NCBI GenBank assembly: GCA_030627155.1
Contig: DAOUSP010000011.1
Coordinates: 1 to 16,209 of the forward strand
Direction: 5' to 3'
From: Candidatus Aminicenantota bacterium
GTDB taxonomy: Bacteria > Acidobacteriota > Aminicenantia > Aminicenantales > Aminicenantaceae
Length of the DNA: 16,209 nucleotides
Shown here in pieces: positions 7,138 to 15,452 of this stretch. The first letter of the stretch is position 1. Each line of letters starts with the position of its first letter. The notes beneath the pieces are model-generated. The model was not told the DNA's origin. It saw only the letters and a program-made list of their open reading frames with translations, and did not search any database. The translations under genes and the position numbers were made by a program.

Positions 7138-7869
7138 ATGAAAGGCGGAAAAAAAATCGTTTGTTTTCTTCTTCTTTTATTTGGCATGGGATTTAATTTA
7201 CCTTTTTTTTGTGAAGAAGATATTTACACAAAGCTTAGGGAAAAAATGGTGCGGCGCCAACTCTTATCAAGGGACATTACTGATGAGATGGTTTTAGAAG
7301 TTATGAGAGACGTCCCACGCCATTTATTCGTAGATAAAAGATATTGGAATCAAGCCTATAAAGATTACCCTTTGCCCATCGATGAGGGGCAAACGATTTC
7401 TCAACCATATATTGTTGCGTTGATGACTCAGCATCTTACCTTAAAGAAGGGGGAAAAAGTTTTGGAAATAGGAACAGGATCTGGGTATCAGGCAGCAATA
7501 CTTTCCTGTATAACAGATAATGTCTATTCAATTGAAATCAGGGAAAAATTAGCAAAAAAAGCGGCGGAAACATTAAAAAAGCTCAATTTCAATCAGGTAA
7601 AGGTTAAATGGGGAGACGGCTATTTTGGTTGGGAGGAATACGCACCTTTTGATGCCATCATTGTCACGTGCGCAGCTAATCATGTTCCCCCGCCACTCAT
7701 TAGCCAGCTTAAGGAAGGAGGGCGGCTTATTATTCCCCTTGGGAGCACTCTTTATTTTCAAACATTGACTCTCATTACAAAAAAAGAAGGGAAATTAAAT
7801 GTTAAGCACATTTTAGGTGTTCGCTTTGTGCCCATGGTTGGAAAAGCCGAGGAAAAAAGAGGCAAATAA
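7138..7869 (+). CDS. pcm: Exported protein-L-isoaspartate O-methyltransferase
   Basis: A 243-residue PCMT-family enzyme that uses S-adenosylmethionine to methylate isoaspartyl residues in damaged proteins so that they can revert to aspartate. It has the family motif PLPIDEGQTISQPYIVALMT (about residues 78-97), the SAM-binding motif VLEIGTGSGYQAAIL (108-122), the acidic SIEIREKL strand, and a C-terminal region with LKEGGRLIIPLG and VRFVPM. Unlike the usual cytosolic enzyme it starts with a clear signal sequence (KKIVCFLLLLFGMGFNLPFF, residues 5-24), so it probably acts in the periplasm or is membrane anchored. The cysteine at residue 25 lacks a proper lipobox. The start is ATG with AAAGGA 6 nt upstream. 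Its last 57 bases overlap the convergent gene on the other strand. Confidence 0.93.
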   Translation: MKGGKKIVCFLLLLFGMGFNLPFFCEEDIYTKLREKMVRRQLLSRDITDEMVLEVMRDVPRHLFVDKRYWNQAYKDYPLPIDEGQTISQPYIVALMTQHLTLKKGEKVLEIGTGSGYQAAILSCITDNVYSIEIREKLAKKAAETLKKLNFNQVKVKWGDGYFGWEEYAPFDAIIVTCAANHVPPPLISQLKEGGRLIIPLGSTLYFQTLTLITKKEGKLNVKHILGVRFVPMVGKAEEKRGK

Positions 7870-10274
7870 GTACCCACAAGCCCCTAACATCCAAACGAGA
7901 TTATATCCTCCTAAAAAAGCTATAAAAAGAGCAAGTATAGAATTTACAACAGAGGAAAATGCATTAGTCGCCCATGCCCAGGAAATCCACTTTTTGTTGA
8001 AATTTTTAAGGAGTCGAATTCCTGTGGGAAAAGGAAAGCCCATTAAAAAACCCAATGGAAAAATAAATACAAATGTCAGAAAAAATTTGAAATAAAGAGA
8101 GAAACCCAAAAACAGGTTGGAAAAAATCGGCCAAATCAACAGATAAGAAACGATTACGACTGAACATATTAGAAGAATAAATCTAAGGTTTTTTGCCAGA
8201 TTTACTTTAAGAATATAGGCAGAGAAAAAACTCCCTAAACTCGAGGAGAAAAGGAGGGAAAAAATAACAATGGATATTGAATATAGCGGATGCTCCAGGA
8301 ACAGGATAAACTTTTGGATTAAGGTTATTTCGATAAACATATAAGCCATTCCAATAAGGCAGAAGTAGCCAAATGTTCTCATATATTTTCTTTCTGGTTT
8401 TTGCACCTTTTTTTGAAACACCAACAATGGGAGTCCTATCATTAGAATGGCAATCATTACTGATTGAATAAAAAGGAGGGGAATTAATAATTCTCCCTGG
8501 AGAAATGGAAGCCATTTTTTCCCTAAAGCGAAATAAGTGGTTTTTATTTTGTTAAGCTTGAAAAAGTTGAAAAAAAAGGGGCGGTTGTCAGATGGGGGAC
8601 TTATTCGGAAAAGGTAGTTTTTATAGAATTCTTTTCTTGGGGATGAATATAGGATTTGCGTTATTAGGTTAAAGTATATGGGATTATCGAATTTATTCCA
8701 GATATTTGCTTCCTCTGGTATTATCCCTGGATAATACACAAGGTCAAAACAATACTTTTCCGCAAAGCTTTTTAATATATGGATATCTTTTTTTTCGAAT
8801 GGGCTGTTTTTTATGAAAATACTTATTGTGCCCCAGCTTCTTAGAGCAATTATATGACGAGAAGGGTTTTTATCTTGTTTTTCCAGTACTTCTATCCAGG
8901 TTGTTATTGCTTTTAATTCTTGGCGTGGCGGAGGGAGAAGATAAAAATTCATACTGATTAAACCTTCAGGAGAAAGTCGGTTTAAAATCGAACTGAAGGA
9001 TTCTACTGTATAAAGATAATTCTCGCGAAATCCAAAAAGGCCTGTTCCTGATGAACCAAACACTTCAGTAAGAGGAAATACAATTAAATCGAATATTCCT
9101 TTTTCTTTTTTCAATGCTGAACGGTTATTTGCTATTTGGACAGTTATATTTTTTTTGTGATAAAGATGATTCGAGAAGTTGGCGAGCTCATTACGAAGAG
9201 TTTTTACAAAAAGAGGATTGCTTTCAATCACCCTTATTTTCCGTGCGTCAAAATAAAAAGCTGAAAGAATATCCAGCCCTCCTTTTGGCTCAATAAGAAG
9301 CACTTCTGGCTTTTGAGAAAGGAGGTAAGCTAAAGAAGAAGGGAGGAATGAAAGAAATTCCAGAGATGGGTCTTTAGGGCCTTTGAATGATGTGATAGCC
9401 ACAAGTTCCTCTCCGTCAACTGATACCCCAAGTTGAGAAGGAAGGGCCTTTGTGTAAAGAAGGCTCAATCCTGGCGCAAATCTTACAGCTGGAGAATCTA
9501 TGACATCTATACGGGAAATGGCATTCCATGTTGTCAACAGAGATTTTGCGTTTGGATAATGGAGTGCTAATGGAAGAGCTTTAAATGGAGAAATTCGAAA
9601 ACCTAACAGGATGGAGAAGCGGAAAAAAGCATGATTTCTGTAAGCATGAAAAAAAGAAGGATACCCTTGAATATCAAGGATTGCTTAATGCTGAACAAAA
9701 AGGAAGCAAGTAGGGCCACAAATGAGATAATTAGAATGACTCCCTTATCTCCATTAGGAAGAAAAATAAAAACAGATAACATGGCTCCAACCCCAGCACC
9801 AAATAAGTCTGAAAAATAGATTTTATTTACTTCTACAGAAGCTACGGTTATCGCAAAAGATACAGTTAGTCCTGCAAAAAGGAAAGGGAGGCTTAACACA
9901 AAGTAATATAAGAATATATAGAATATCTGATAATGATCCCATGTCAGCCTGATGAGGTCGAACGGTATGGAATTGCAAACAAGAAAACTGAATAGTATCG
10001 AGAGAGAAAAGAGCATAGAAGAAACAGAGAGAAACTTATCTTTTTCAACCAATATGAGCTTGTTGAAAATGGCTAAAAACGACCCGCTTGCTCCATATCC
10101 TAATAAAGCGATACTGACAACTAAGAAGGCAAAGTGATATTGCTGAGAAATAGAAAAATACCTGGTAAGCGATATTTCAAAACAAAGAGTTGCAGAAGAG
10201 ATTAAAAAAATCCCAGCTAAATAACGGCCCCTTATTTTATTAGCCGAAAAATTGGTGGAATTTTTATCTTTTAT
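7813..10274 (-). pseudogene. Spermidine-synthase-like polytopic membrane protein, interrupted
   Basis: Two open frames (about 9603-10274 and 7813-9687) form one gene of about 820 residues if one T is added to the T6 tract at 9623-9628. The join then reads through LTEIMLFF and RFSILLGFRISPFKALPLAL, giving a continuous family-like protein. Layout: N-terminal membrane domain (about residues 1-225, with CFEISLTRYF and HFAFLVVSIALLGYGASGSF), a spermidine-synthase-like Rossmann domain (about 245-595, with LLIEPKGGLDIL and GLFGFRENYLYTVESF), and a C-terminal membrane domain (about 610-805). The glycine loop is weak (EPKGG instead of GPGGG) and no polyamine-site signature stands out, so a true polyamine product is doubtful. 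No ATG, GTG or TTG precedes the N-terminal domain. A good site GAGAGGA (10280-10286) lies 5 nt upstream of ATA at 10272-10274. Either the gene is decaying or the sequence has errors. The synthase-like identity is firm; its biological role is unknown. Confidence 0.8.
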
Positions 10275-10401
10275 CTTGTTCCTCTCAACAATGGATTCAG
10301 AAGCCTTGCTTATGGGTGTTATTTATAATAGATTTTTTAACCTGTCAATTCTTTGGTGACTCTATAACAAAAAGTGTTGCGAAGAATGTCATATATTGTC
10401 T
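10275..10401. other. Short gap between RND exporter and synthase-like gene
   Basis: It contains the GAGAGGA ribosome-site candidate (10280-10286) for the downstream minus-strand gene. The reading frame of that gene stays open up to a TAA at 10323-10325 but offers only ATA and ATT codons as starts. I see no hairpin followed by a T run on either strand, so the two genes may be co-transcribed. Confidence 0.4.
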
Positions 10402-13266
10402 TTACTGCTTCTCAGTGGTCCTCTGTCTTCTTTCTGTCAACCCGATGGTTCCGGCTAATATTATCACTGTTGCCAGAAAACATGCAGCTACCCCTATAAA
10501 CAAAGCTCCTCCAAGGTGGCCAAATCCACGCCATATTGAAAAGACTAAGGAGCCAAACGCCAGCATTGTGGTCAGCGATGTCAGAAGAATAGCCTTGCCT
10601 GTGCTGGAAAAAATAACCCGTACTTTGTTCTTTCCTTCATGACGCCAACGATGCACAATGTGTACTCCATCATCAATCCCGATACCGATGATCATTGGGA
10701 GCCCCAGCACATTCATCACTGTAAGCTGAAGTCCCAATAAGTTCATTAGACCAACCATCCAGAATACACCTGCAATAAGAGGAAGCATTGCAATCAGGGC
10801 ATAACGTGGGTTGCGGAAATCGGCCCAAAGCAGAAGGAAAATAACAACAATAGTAAGCAGCATGGCTTTCCTGCCGTCACGAATGACGACTTCTATCAGA
10901 GCTCGAAAGACCGGTGGCATCCCTGTAGCCCTGTCGCTTACACTCTCCAGATCCTGAACGAATTGCTTTAGAAACTCTGCGTCCTGCCAAACATTGCCTG
11001 CTGGAAAAACCGTAACTAGAAATTGATTCCTTGCAGTATTGCTATATCTGTCTAAAATGGATTCTGGCAAATCCTCTAAACAGATGGGGCTTGTGTTGCA
11101 CATTTTTGTAACAATAGCTTTAAAATAAGGGGCAAAATCATCCTGAAAGTGCGTGAGCCTGTCAGCTACTAAGGAAGATCTTGCTTCAAGGAGATTTTTT
11201 AATTCAAGAATCATATTCCGTGAACTACTTAGTGCTGGATCGCCCACTATCTCCTTGCATTTATTGTCCACTTTATCCTGGCCACCAAGATATGCCATAT
11301 CCTGCATCTCCATGATGTTCATGCGTAGGCGATATATTTGACTGGTTATTTCTTGCACTTCTTCAGGAAGGATGGCGGATTTTACGGGAATAGAGCGTAG
11401 TTTATTCATGATTTCCATGATATGCGGAATCCTATTCTGCTGCTCTTTATTAGAAGGTAAATAGATAGAGATATCTTCTGTGATTGCCACCGAACTTAAC
11501 TTTCTGAATTTCTTGGCAAATTCCCTCGATTGGTCTACATCGTCTGTTAAAACAAGGGCATAATCCATACTCATATCAAACTTATCCAGGACAGCATCCT
11601 GAAGGACTATAGACGTCAATCCTTCTGGCTCCATATTCATGTAGTTCTGGTCAAATCGAATCTTAGAACCTGACCAGATAAGAATGAATGTAATGATTAT
11701 TGAGGCCATGAGCGTAAAGACATAATGCTTGCTGAGCCATTTGCAGGATTTTCCAAGAAAGCGGAATGTGATATCACGCTGAACTTTTTGTTTAGGGAGT
11801 GCTTTTTTTACAAGCTTCCTTTCAATGTAGCACTCCCTTATGACAAGAAGGGAAGGAAGGAATATCATTGTGGAAAAAAGTATGGCCAGAAGGCCAGTCC
11901 CTGTTACCATACCCATTTCCTTCATCCCTCGTGAGTGGCTTATTATCAATGTGAGAAAGGCAAATGCAGTGGTTAGTGCTCCTGTGATAATCCCTTTACC
12001 ACTTTTTAGAAAGCTCTTTTCCATGGCTGAAGCAATCGTGTCTCCTGCAGCCCTCCATTCAGTAAATCCTGAAATCAGGTGGATAGAAAAATCAATTCCC
12101 AGGCCAAGAAGAATAACTCCCATCATCTGGGTCATGATATTCAACTGTCCAACTACAATCGATGCCGTCCCTACTGCCCAGACCAGGCCAACCATTAGAT
12201 TGACAGTTGCAAAAACAGGTGCTACCCACATCCGGAATGAAATAATGAGTAGAATGAGGATAGCGATTAATGCAATCACTGTTGTATAGCCAAGACTTTG
12301 TTTGGAATAGACCATCTCATCCCGGCCTATGGCGATAAATCCCGTTAAACCGGCCTTTACGTCAGGAAAATCCAGGAGCAATTTATCCACCTGTGCCTGT
12401 ACTGCATCTGTGCCGAGAACCACAAGGCCTATATCCATCATAGTAAAATTGGGTATAGCATTGAGAACCAGGGCCTTTTTATCATATGACAGAAAATAGG
12501 GTTCCCCAAGAAGAAGTTTATCAACAACAGCATGGATTTCTTCTTTTTGTGGTTCGTTGCCAGTGGCAGCTTTATGCAGTGTTTCTATTAACTCCTGAAT
12601 CCCATCCAGGAACATCACTGCCTGGTCTTCTTTCTCGCGGGTTGAAATCGATTCTTCCCTGCCGATATATTCTTTCTCCATTGAATTATTAAGATTCACA
12701 AGAAGCCCTGTAAGGTTAGGGTCTAAAAAGATGTCTTTTATATTCTCTAAATCATCTTCTTTTATCAGCATTAATCCATGGTTTTTTAGAAAATCGACCT
12801 CGGTCTTATAATCCACCCGTTGAAACAGTTTTCTGTCAATCTGGGCTTCCAGGGATTTTATTTCGGACCGTAGTTTCTCAATCTCGGGATGTTCGTTTTT
12901 TTCAGATTCTAATTTTTCTATTTTTTCCTTGAGTTTTTCCACTTGCAGTTGAATCTTTGGGTTTTTACTTGAATCAATAAGCTCCAGGATACTTGGTACA
13001 AGCTTGTCAGCAAAGGTCTTTATGCGTTGTTCTTCTCCTTGGACTACGACCACCAGGCTTGTTGCTGTGGCAAATTCGTCTATAATCTTGTTGAACTGGA
13101 CTGTTCGCCTGTCTCTTGAAGGCAGCAAGTCAGACCACCGCAGAGTGACTTTCAACTGTGATGCGAATGCCCCAAATACCACTGTGAGTATAAATGTCAC
13201 AAGAATCATTCTCCATGGGTAGGAGGCATGCCAGTATGCCAATTTTTTCAGAATTGTCTCTCGCAT
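10402..13266 (-). CDS. MMPL/RND-superfamily exporter (HAE3-like)
   Basis: A 954-residue inner-membrane exporter driven by the proton gradient, probably for a hydrophobic or lipid-like substrate. It has the duplicated RND plan: membrane helix 1 (about residues 18-37), a large periplasmic loop (38-325), helices 2-6 (326-475), helix 7 (about 514-533), a second loop, and helices 8-12 (about 770-940). Each half has the acidic signature in its fourth helix: GLGIDFSIHLISGF (388-401) and GIGIDDGVHIVHRWRHEG (from 861). The first loop contains a strong coiled coil (about 105-146). The start is ATG with AGAGGA just upstream. No fusion-protein or outer-membrane partner gene lies next to it, consistent with the MMPL/HAE3 type rather than AcrB. 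The substrate cannot be predicted from sequence. It is followed 127 bp later by the interrupted synthase-like gene on the same strand. Confidence 0.92.
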   Translation of the reverse strand: MRETILKKLAYWHASYPWRMILVTFILTVVFGAFASQLKVTLRWSDLLPSRDRRTVQFNKIIDEFATATSLVVVVQGEEQRIKTFADKLVPSILELIDSSKNPKIQLQVEKLKEKIEKLESEKNEHPEIEKLRSEIKSLEAQIDRKLFQRVDYKTEVDFLKNHGLMLIKEDDLENIKDIFLDPNLTGLLVNLNNSMEKEYIGREESISTREKEDQAVMFLDGIQELIETLHKAATGNEPQKEEIHAVVDKLLLGEPYFLSYDKKALVLNAIPNFTMMDIGLVVLGTDAVQAQVDKLLLDFPDVKAGLTGFIAIGRDEMVYSKQSLGYTTVIALIAILILLIISFRMWVAPVFATVNLMVGLVWAVGTASIVVGQLNIMTQMMGVILLGLGIDFSIHLISGFTEWRAAGDTIASAMEKSFLKSGKGIITGALTTAFAFLTLIISHSRGMKEMGMVTGTGLLAILFSTMIFLPSLLVIRECYIERKLVKKALPKQKVQRDITFRFLGKSCKWLSKHYVFTLMASIIITFILIWSGSKIRFDQNYMNMEPEGLTSIVLQDAVLDKFDMSMDYALVLTDDVDQSREFAKKFRKLSSVAITEDISIYLPSNKEQQNRIPHIMEIMNKLRSIPVKSAILPEEVQEITSQIYRLRMNIMEMQDMAYLGGQDKVDNKCKEIVGDPALSSSRNMILELKNLLEARSSLVADRLTHFQDDFAPYFKAIVTKMCNTSPICLEDLPESILDRYSNTARNQFLVTVFPAGNVWQDAEFLKQFVQDLESVSDRATGMPPVFRALIEVVIRDGRKAMLLTIVVIFLLLWADFRNPRYALIAMLPLIAGVFWMVGLMNLLGLQLTVMNVLGLPMIIGIGIDDGVHIVHRWRHEGKNKVRVIFSSTGKAILLTSLTTMLAFGSLVFSIWRGFGHLGGALFIGVAACFLATVIILAGTIGLTERRQRTTEKQ

Positions 13267-13725
13267 TGTTCCTCTTCCTTTACCCGTCTATACCAAAGAT
13301 CACACCAACAAATGATTTTTTTTGCCTCAGGTGTTTGCTATTCAGGATTTTGGCTTTGAATATTTTCGGCATGGCAAAAGCAGCTATTTTATTTAGCCGG
13401 TACTTTAATTAATATTAGATTGTAACCATCTCATATTATGCGAGGAAATTCAATATCGAGTTTATTATTGTAGGCATCTTTTTTCCCGTGATAGGATGAA
13501 AAGGGATTAAGACCCGGCGATGGCGCATAAAATCTGAGGGGAGCAAAGCCATCCTTGGGCCTTTACTCGTTAAGACGAATTGATAGAACTTCAAATATCA
13601 CGGAAATAAAGATGCATCCTTTATTATTTAGAAAAAACAGGAAGGCCTTTAAAAATGATGCACATCAAATCAATCTTTGAGTTGCTTTTCAATGGCTGTT
13701 GTGTTAATTATGAAATCAATCAGAT
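13267..13725. other. Divergent intergenic region between the exporter and phosphohexomutase
   Basis: This 459-bp region holds the 150-bp MITE-like element and the likely promoters of two divergent genes. On the minus strand, just before the exporter start, a 30-codon frame (13280-13372, MPKIFKAKIL onward) has no ribosome site and is probably a relic or chance. On the plus strand no clear ribosome site precedes the ATG at 13726. TTGCTT followed after 17 bases by TAATTA (about 13681-13709) is a weak promoter candidate. Confidence 0.5.
13470..13619. mobile_element. MITE-like element with terminal inverted repeats and 9-bp target duplication
   Basis: The first 24 bases (13470-13493, GTAGGCATC...CGTGATA) and the reverse complement of the last 24 (13596-13619) agree at 20 positions. 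The element is flanked on both sides by the identical 9-mer TTTATTATT (13461-13469 and 13620-13628), as left by a transposase that makes 9-bp staggered cuts. It is too short to encode a transposase, so it would be a non-autonomous element moved in trans. Inside, GATGGC (13519-13524) and GCCATC (13548-13553) can form a small stem. The left end is shared in inverted orientation with 6990-7023. The flanking 9-mer is AT-rich, so some chance contribution is possible. Confidence 0.65.
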
Positions 13726-15126
13726 ATGATTAAATTTGGCACATCAGGCTGGCGCGGCATCATGGGGGAAGAATTCACCTTTAATAATGTCAGGATTGTT
13801 GTCCAGGCTATAGCCAATCGTCTTAAAAAGAAATTTCCTGGGGAGGAGCTTTCTGTTGTAGTCAATTATGATACCCGGTTTCTCTCTGAAAGGTTTGCTT
13901 TTGAAGCTGCCAAAGTTTTTTCTCATAACCAGGTTCATGTGTTTTTATCAGATAGAGACGCCCCATCTCAGGCACAGGCTTACCAGATAATTAAAAGGCG
14001 AGCACATGGTGGGGTTAATTTCACAGCTTCTTTTAATCCCCCTGATTACAATGGACTGAAATTCAATACAGAGGCAGGAGCACCGGCTCTTCCAGAAGAG
14101 ACAGACAAAATCGAAGAAGAAGTAAAATCTTTAATGCATAGCTATTCTTTTTGCCCTTATTATCCTCGAGAAGAATTTATTGAGAAGATCAACCTTCAGG
14201 ATGACTATCTTTCTTTTATCCAGAATAAGATAGATTTTGACCTTATAAGAAAAGCGAAGTTAAAGATAGCAGTTGATTTGCTTTATGGAGCGAGCCGCGA
14301 GTATCTTGACGAGATATTAGAAGAAAATGGTATCCATGTGGAAGAAATACACGGATATATCGATCCTTATTTTGGAGGGATTACTCCTTCTTGCAGCGAG
14401 GAGAACCTTGAGGAATTAAAAAGTCTGGTTAAAGAAAAAGATTGTAATTTAGGAATTGCAACAGATGCAGATGGAGATCGATTTGGGATTGTGGATGAAA
14501 AGGGTCGTTTTATTCACCAGAACCTAATCCTTTCATTGTTGTTGGATTATCTTGTTACAAAGAAAAATTGGCGTGGTGGCGTGGCTCGTTCAGTGGCAAC
14601 TACCCATCTAATTGACCGCATTGCCAGGCAATATGACCTTCCTCTATTTAAAACGCCGGTTGGATTTAAATATATTGCTGACCTTTATTTGAAAAATAAA
14701 ATTATATTCGGGGGAGAAGAAAGTGCATGTTTGGCCATCAAGGACCACCTCCCTGAAAAAGATGGCATTATAGCAGGGCTTCTTGTGGCAGAGATGATGG
14801 CTTCTGTTGGGAAAACTCTTTCTGAACAAGTTGGAGATATTTTTGATAAATATGGGAAAAAAGAAGGGGAGCAAAAAAGCATCCCTTTAACGGTAAACAG
14901 AGAAAAAAAGTTAAATAAATTTATAAAACACCCCCCAAATAAATTAGGAGACAGAAAGGTCATCAATATAGAGACAATAGACGGATTGAAATTAGATTTT
15001 TCAGATGATGATTGGATTCTTTTCCGCTTTTCAGGAACAGAACCGCTTATCCGCTGTTATGCAGAGGCAGGGAGCAGAGAAGAATTGGAAAAGCTTATTA
15101 AGCTTGGTTTTGAGAATATCTTTTAA
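13726..15126 (+). CDS. Phosphoglucomutase/phosphomannomutase family protein
   Basis: A 466-residue alpha-D-phosphohexomutase that interconverts hexose 1- and 6-phosphates for glycogen, lipopolysaccharide or exopolysaccharide precursors. All four domains are recognisable: N-terminal MIKFGTSGWRGIMGEEFTF, the catalytic serine loop FTASFNPPDYNG with Ser102, the metal loop ATDADGDRFGIVDEKG (about 245-260), the sugar-binding GGEESACLA (about 326-334), and the phosphate-binding FRFSGTEPLIRCYAEAG near residue 440. The residue after the catalytic serine is normally histidine (TASHNP) but is Phe103 here. The length is normal for the GTSGWR subgroup. The start is fixed by homology: ATG at 13726 has no visible ribosome site. 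Its TAA shares one base with the next ATG. Glucose versus mannose preference cannot be told from sequence. Confidence 0.93.
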   Translation: MIKFGTSGWRGIMGEEFTFNNVRIVVQAIANRLKKKFPGEELSVVVNYDTRFLSERFAFEAAKVFSHNQVHVFLSDRDAPSQAQAYQIIKRRAHGGVNFTASFNPPDYNGLKFNTEAGAPALPEETDKIEEEVKSLMHSYSFCPYYPREEFIEKINLQDDYLSFIQNKIDFDLIRKAKLKIAVDLLYGASREYLDEILEENGIHVEEIHGYIDPYFGGITPSCSEENLEELKSLVKEKDCNLGIATDADGDRFGIVDEKGRFIHQNLILSLLLDYLVTKKNWRGGVARSVATTHLIDRIARQYDLPLFKTPVGFKYIADLYLKNKIIFGGEESACLAIKDHLPEKDGIIAGLLVAEMMASVGKTLSEQVGDIFDKYGKKEGEQKSIPLTVNREKKLNKFIKHPPNKLGDRKVINIETIDGLKLDFSDDDWILFRFSGTEPLIRCYAEAGSREELEKLIKLGFENIF

Positions 15127-15428
15127 TGGGAAAAAAAGAGAAGAACGGTTCTTCTTTCAGGAAGAAACTATTGGTCGTCGGCATTGTTTTTATTTTTTTA
15201 GTCCTGTTTATTGCTTCCTTCTTTGGAAAGAGAGGCTGGGTTGAAGTTTATCATGCTCAAAAGGAAAAAAAAGCTTTGCTGGAAGAAATCGCTTCTCTTG
15301 AGCAGAAAAAAAATAAACTTTTAAGAGAAATTGAAGAGTTAGAGAAAAATCCCAAAGCGGTTGAAAAAAAAGCAAGGGAAAAACTCTGGCTTATGAAACC
15401 AGATGAGAAAGTAATTATAATAGAATAA
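15126..15428 (+). CDS. ftsB: Septum formation initiator family protein (FtsB/DivIC-like)
   Basis: A 100-residue bitopic membrane protein. It has a basic cytoplasmic N-terminus (residues 1-14), one membrane helix (about 15-34), a coiled coil rich in Lys/Glu/Leu (about 43-78) and a C-terminal segment KAREKLWLMKPDEKVIIIE, which matches the conserved end of FtsB/DivIC (aRexLgl..pgE.vi). In division these proteins bind FtsL and activate septal cell-wall synthesis. The start codon overlaps the stop of the phosphohexomutase gene by one base (TAATG), so translation is probably coupled. The short coiled-coil format is low in information, but the C-terminal motif makes the family call good. Confidence 0.85.
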   Translation: MGKKEKNGSSFRKKLLVVGIVFIFLVLFIASFFGKRGWVEVYHAQKEKKALLEEIASLEQKKNKLLREIEELEKNPKAVEKKAREKLWLMKPDEKVIIIE

Positions 15429-15452
15429 ACATATCTTCTGCGATTTTGAACC

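Noticed and set aside
11840..12289. 149-codon plus-strand open frame opposite the exporter gene
   Set aside because: It is a shadow of the clearly coding exporter on the other strand, with no ribosome site or recognisable motif.
13476..13511. CRISPR-repeat-like sequence ending in GGGATTAAG
   Set aside because: It resembles the ends of some type I repeats, but there are only single, diverged copies at two distant sites, with no spacer array and no cas genes.
13511..13570. Possible cyclic-di-GMP (GEMM) riboswitch, from GGGGAGCAAAGCCATCC
   Set aside because: One segment recalls the GEMM core, but the GGCAAACC partner, the tetraloop-receptor part and the second helix are not present. The stretch lies inside the MITE-like element.
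13710..13733. Seven-codon upstream frame (MKSIRYD) overlapping the phosphohexomutase start
   Set aside because: It has no ribosome binding site and is short enough to occur by chance.
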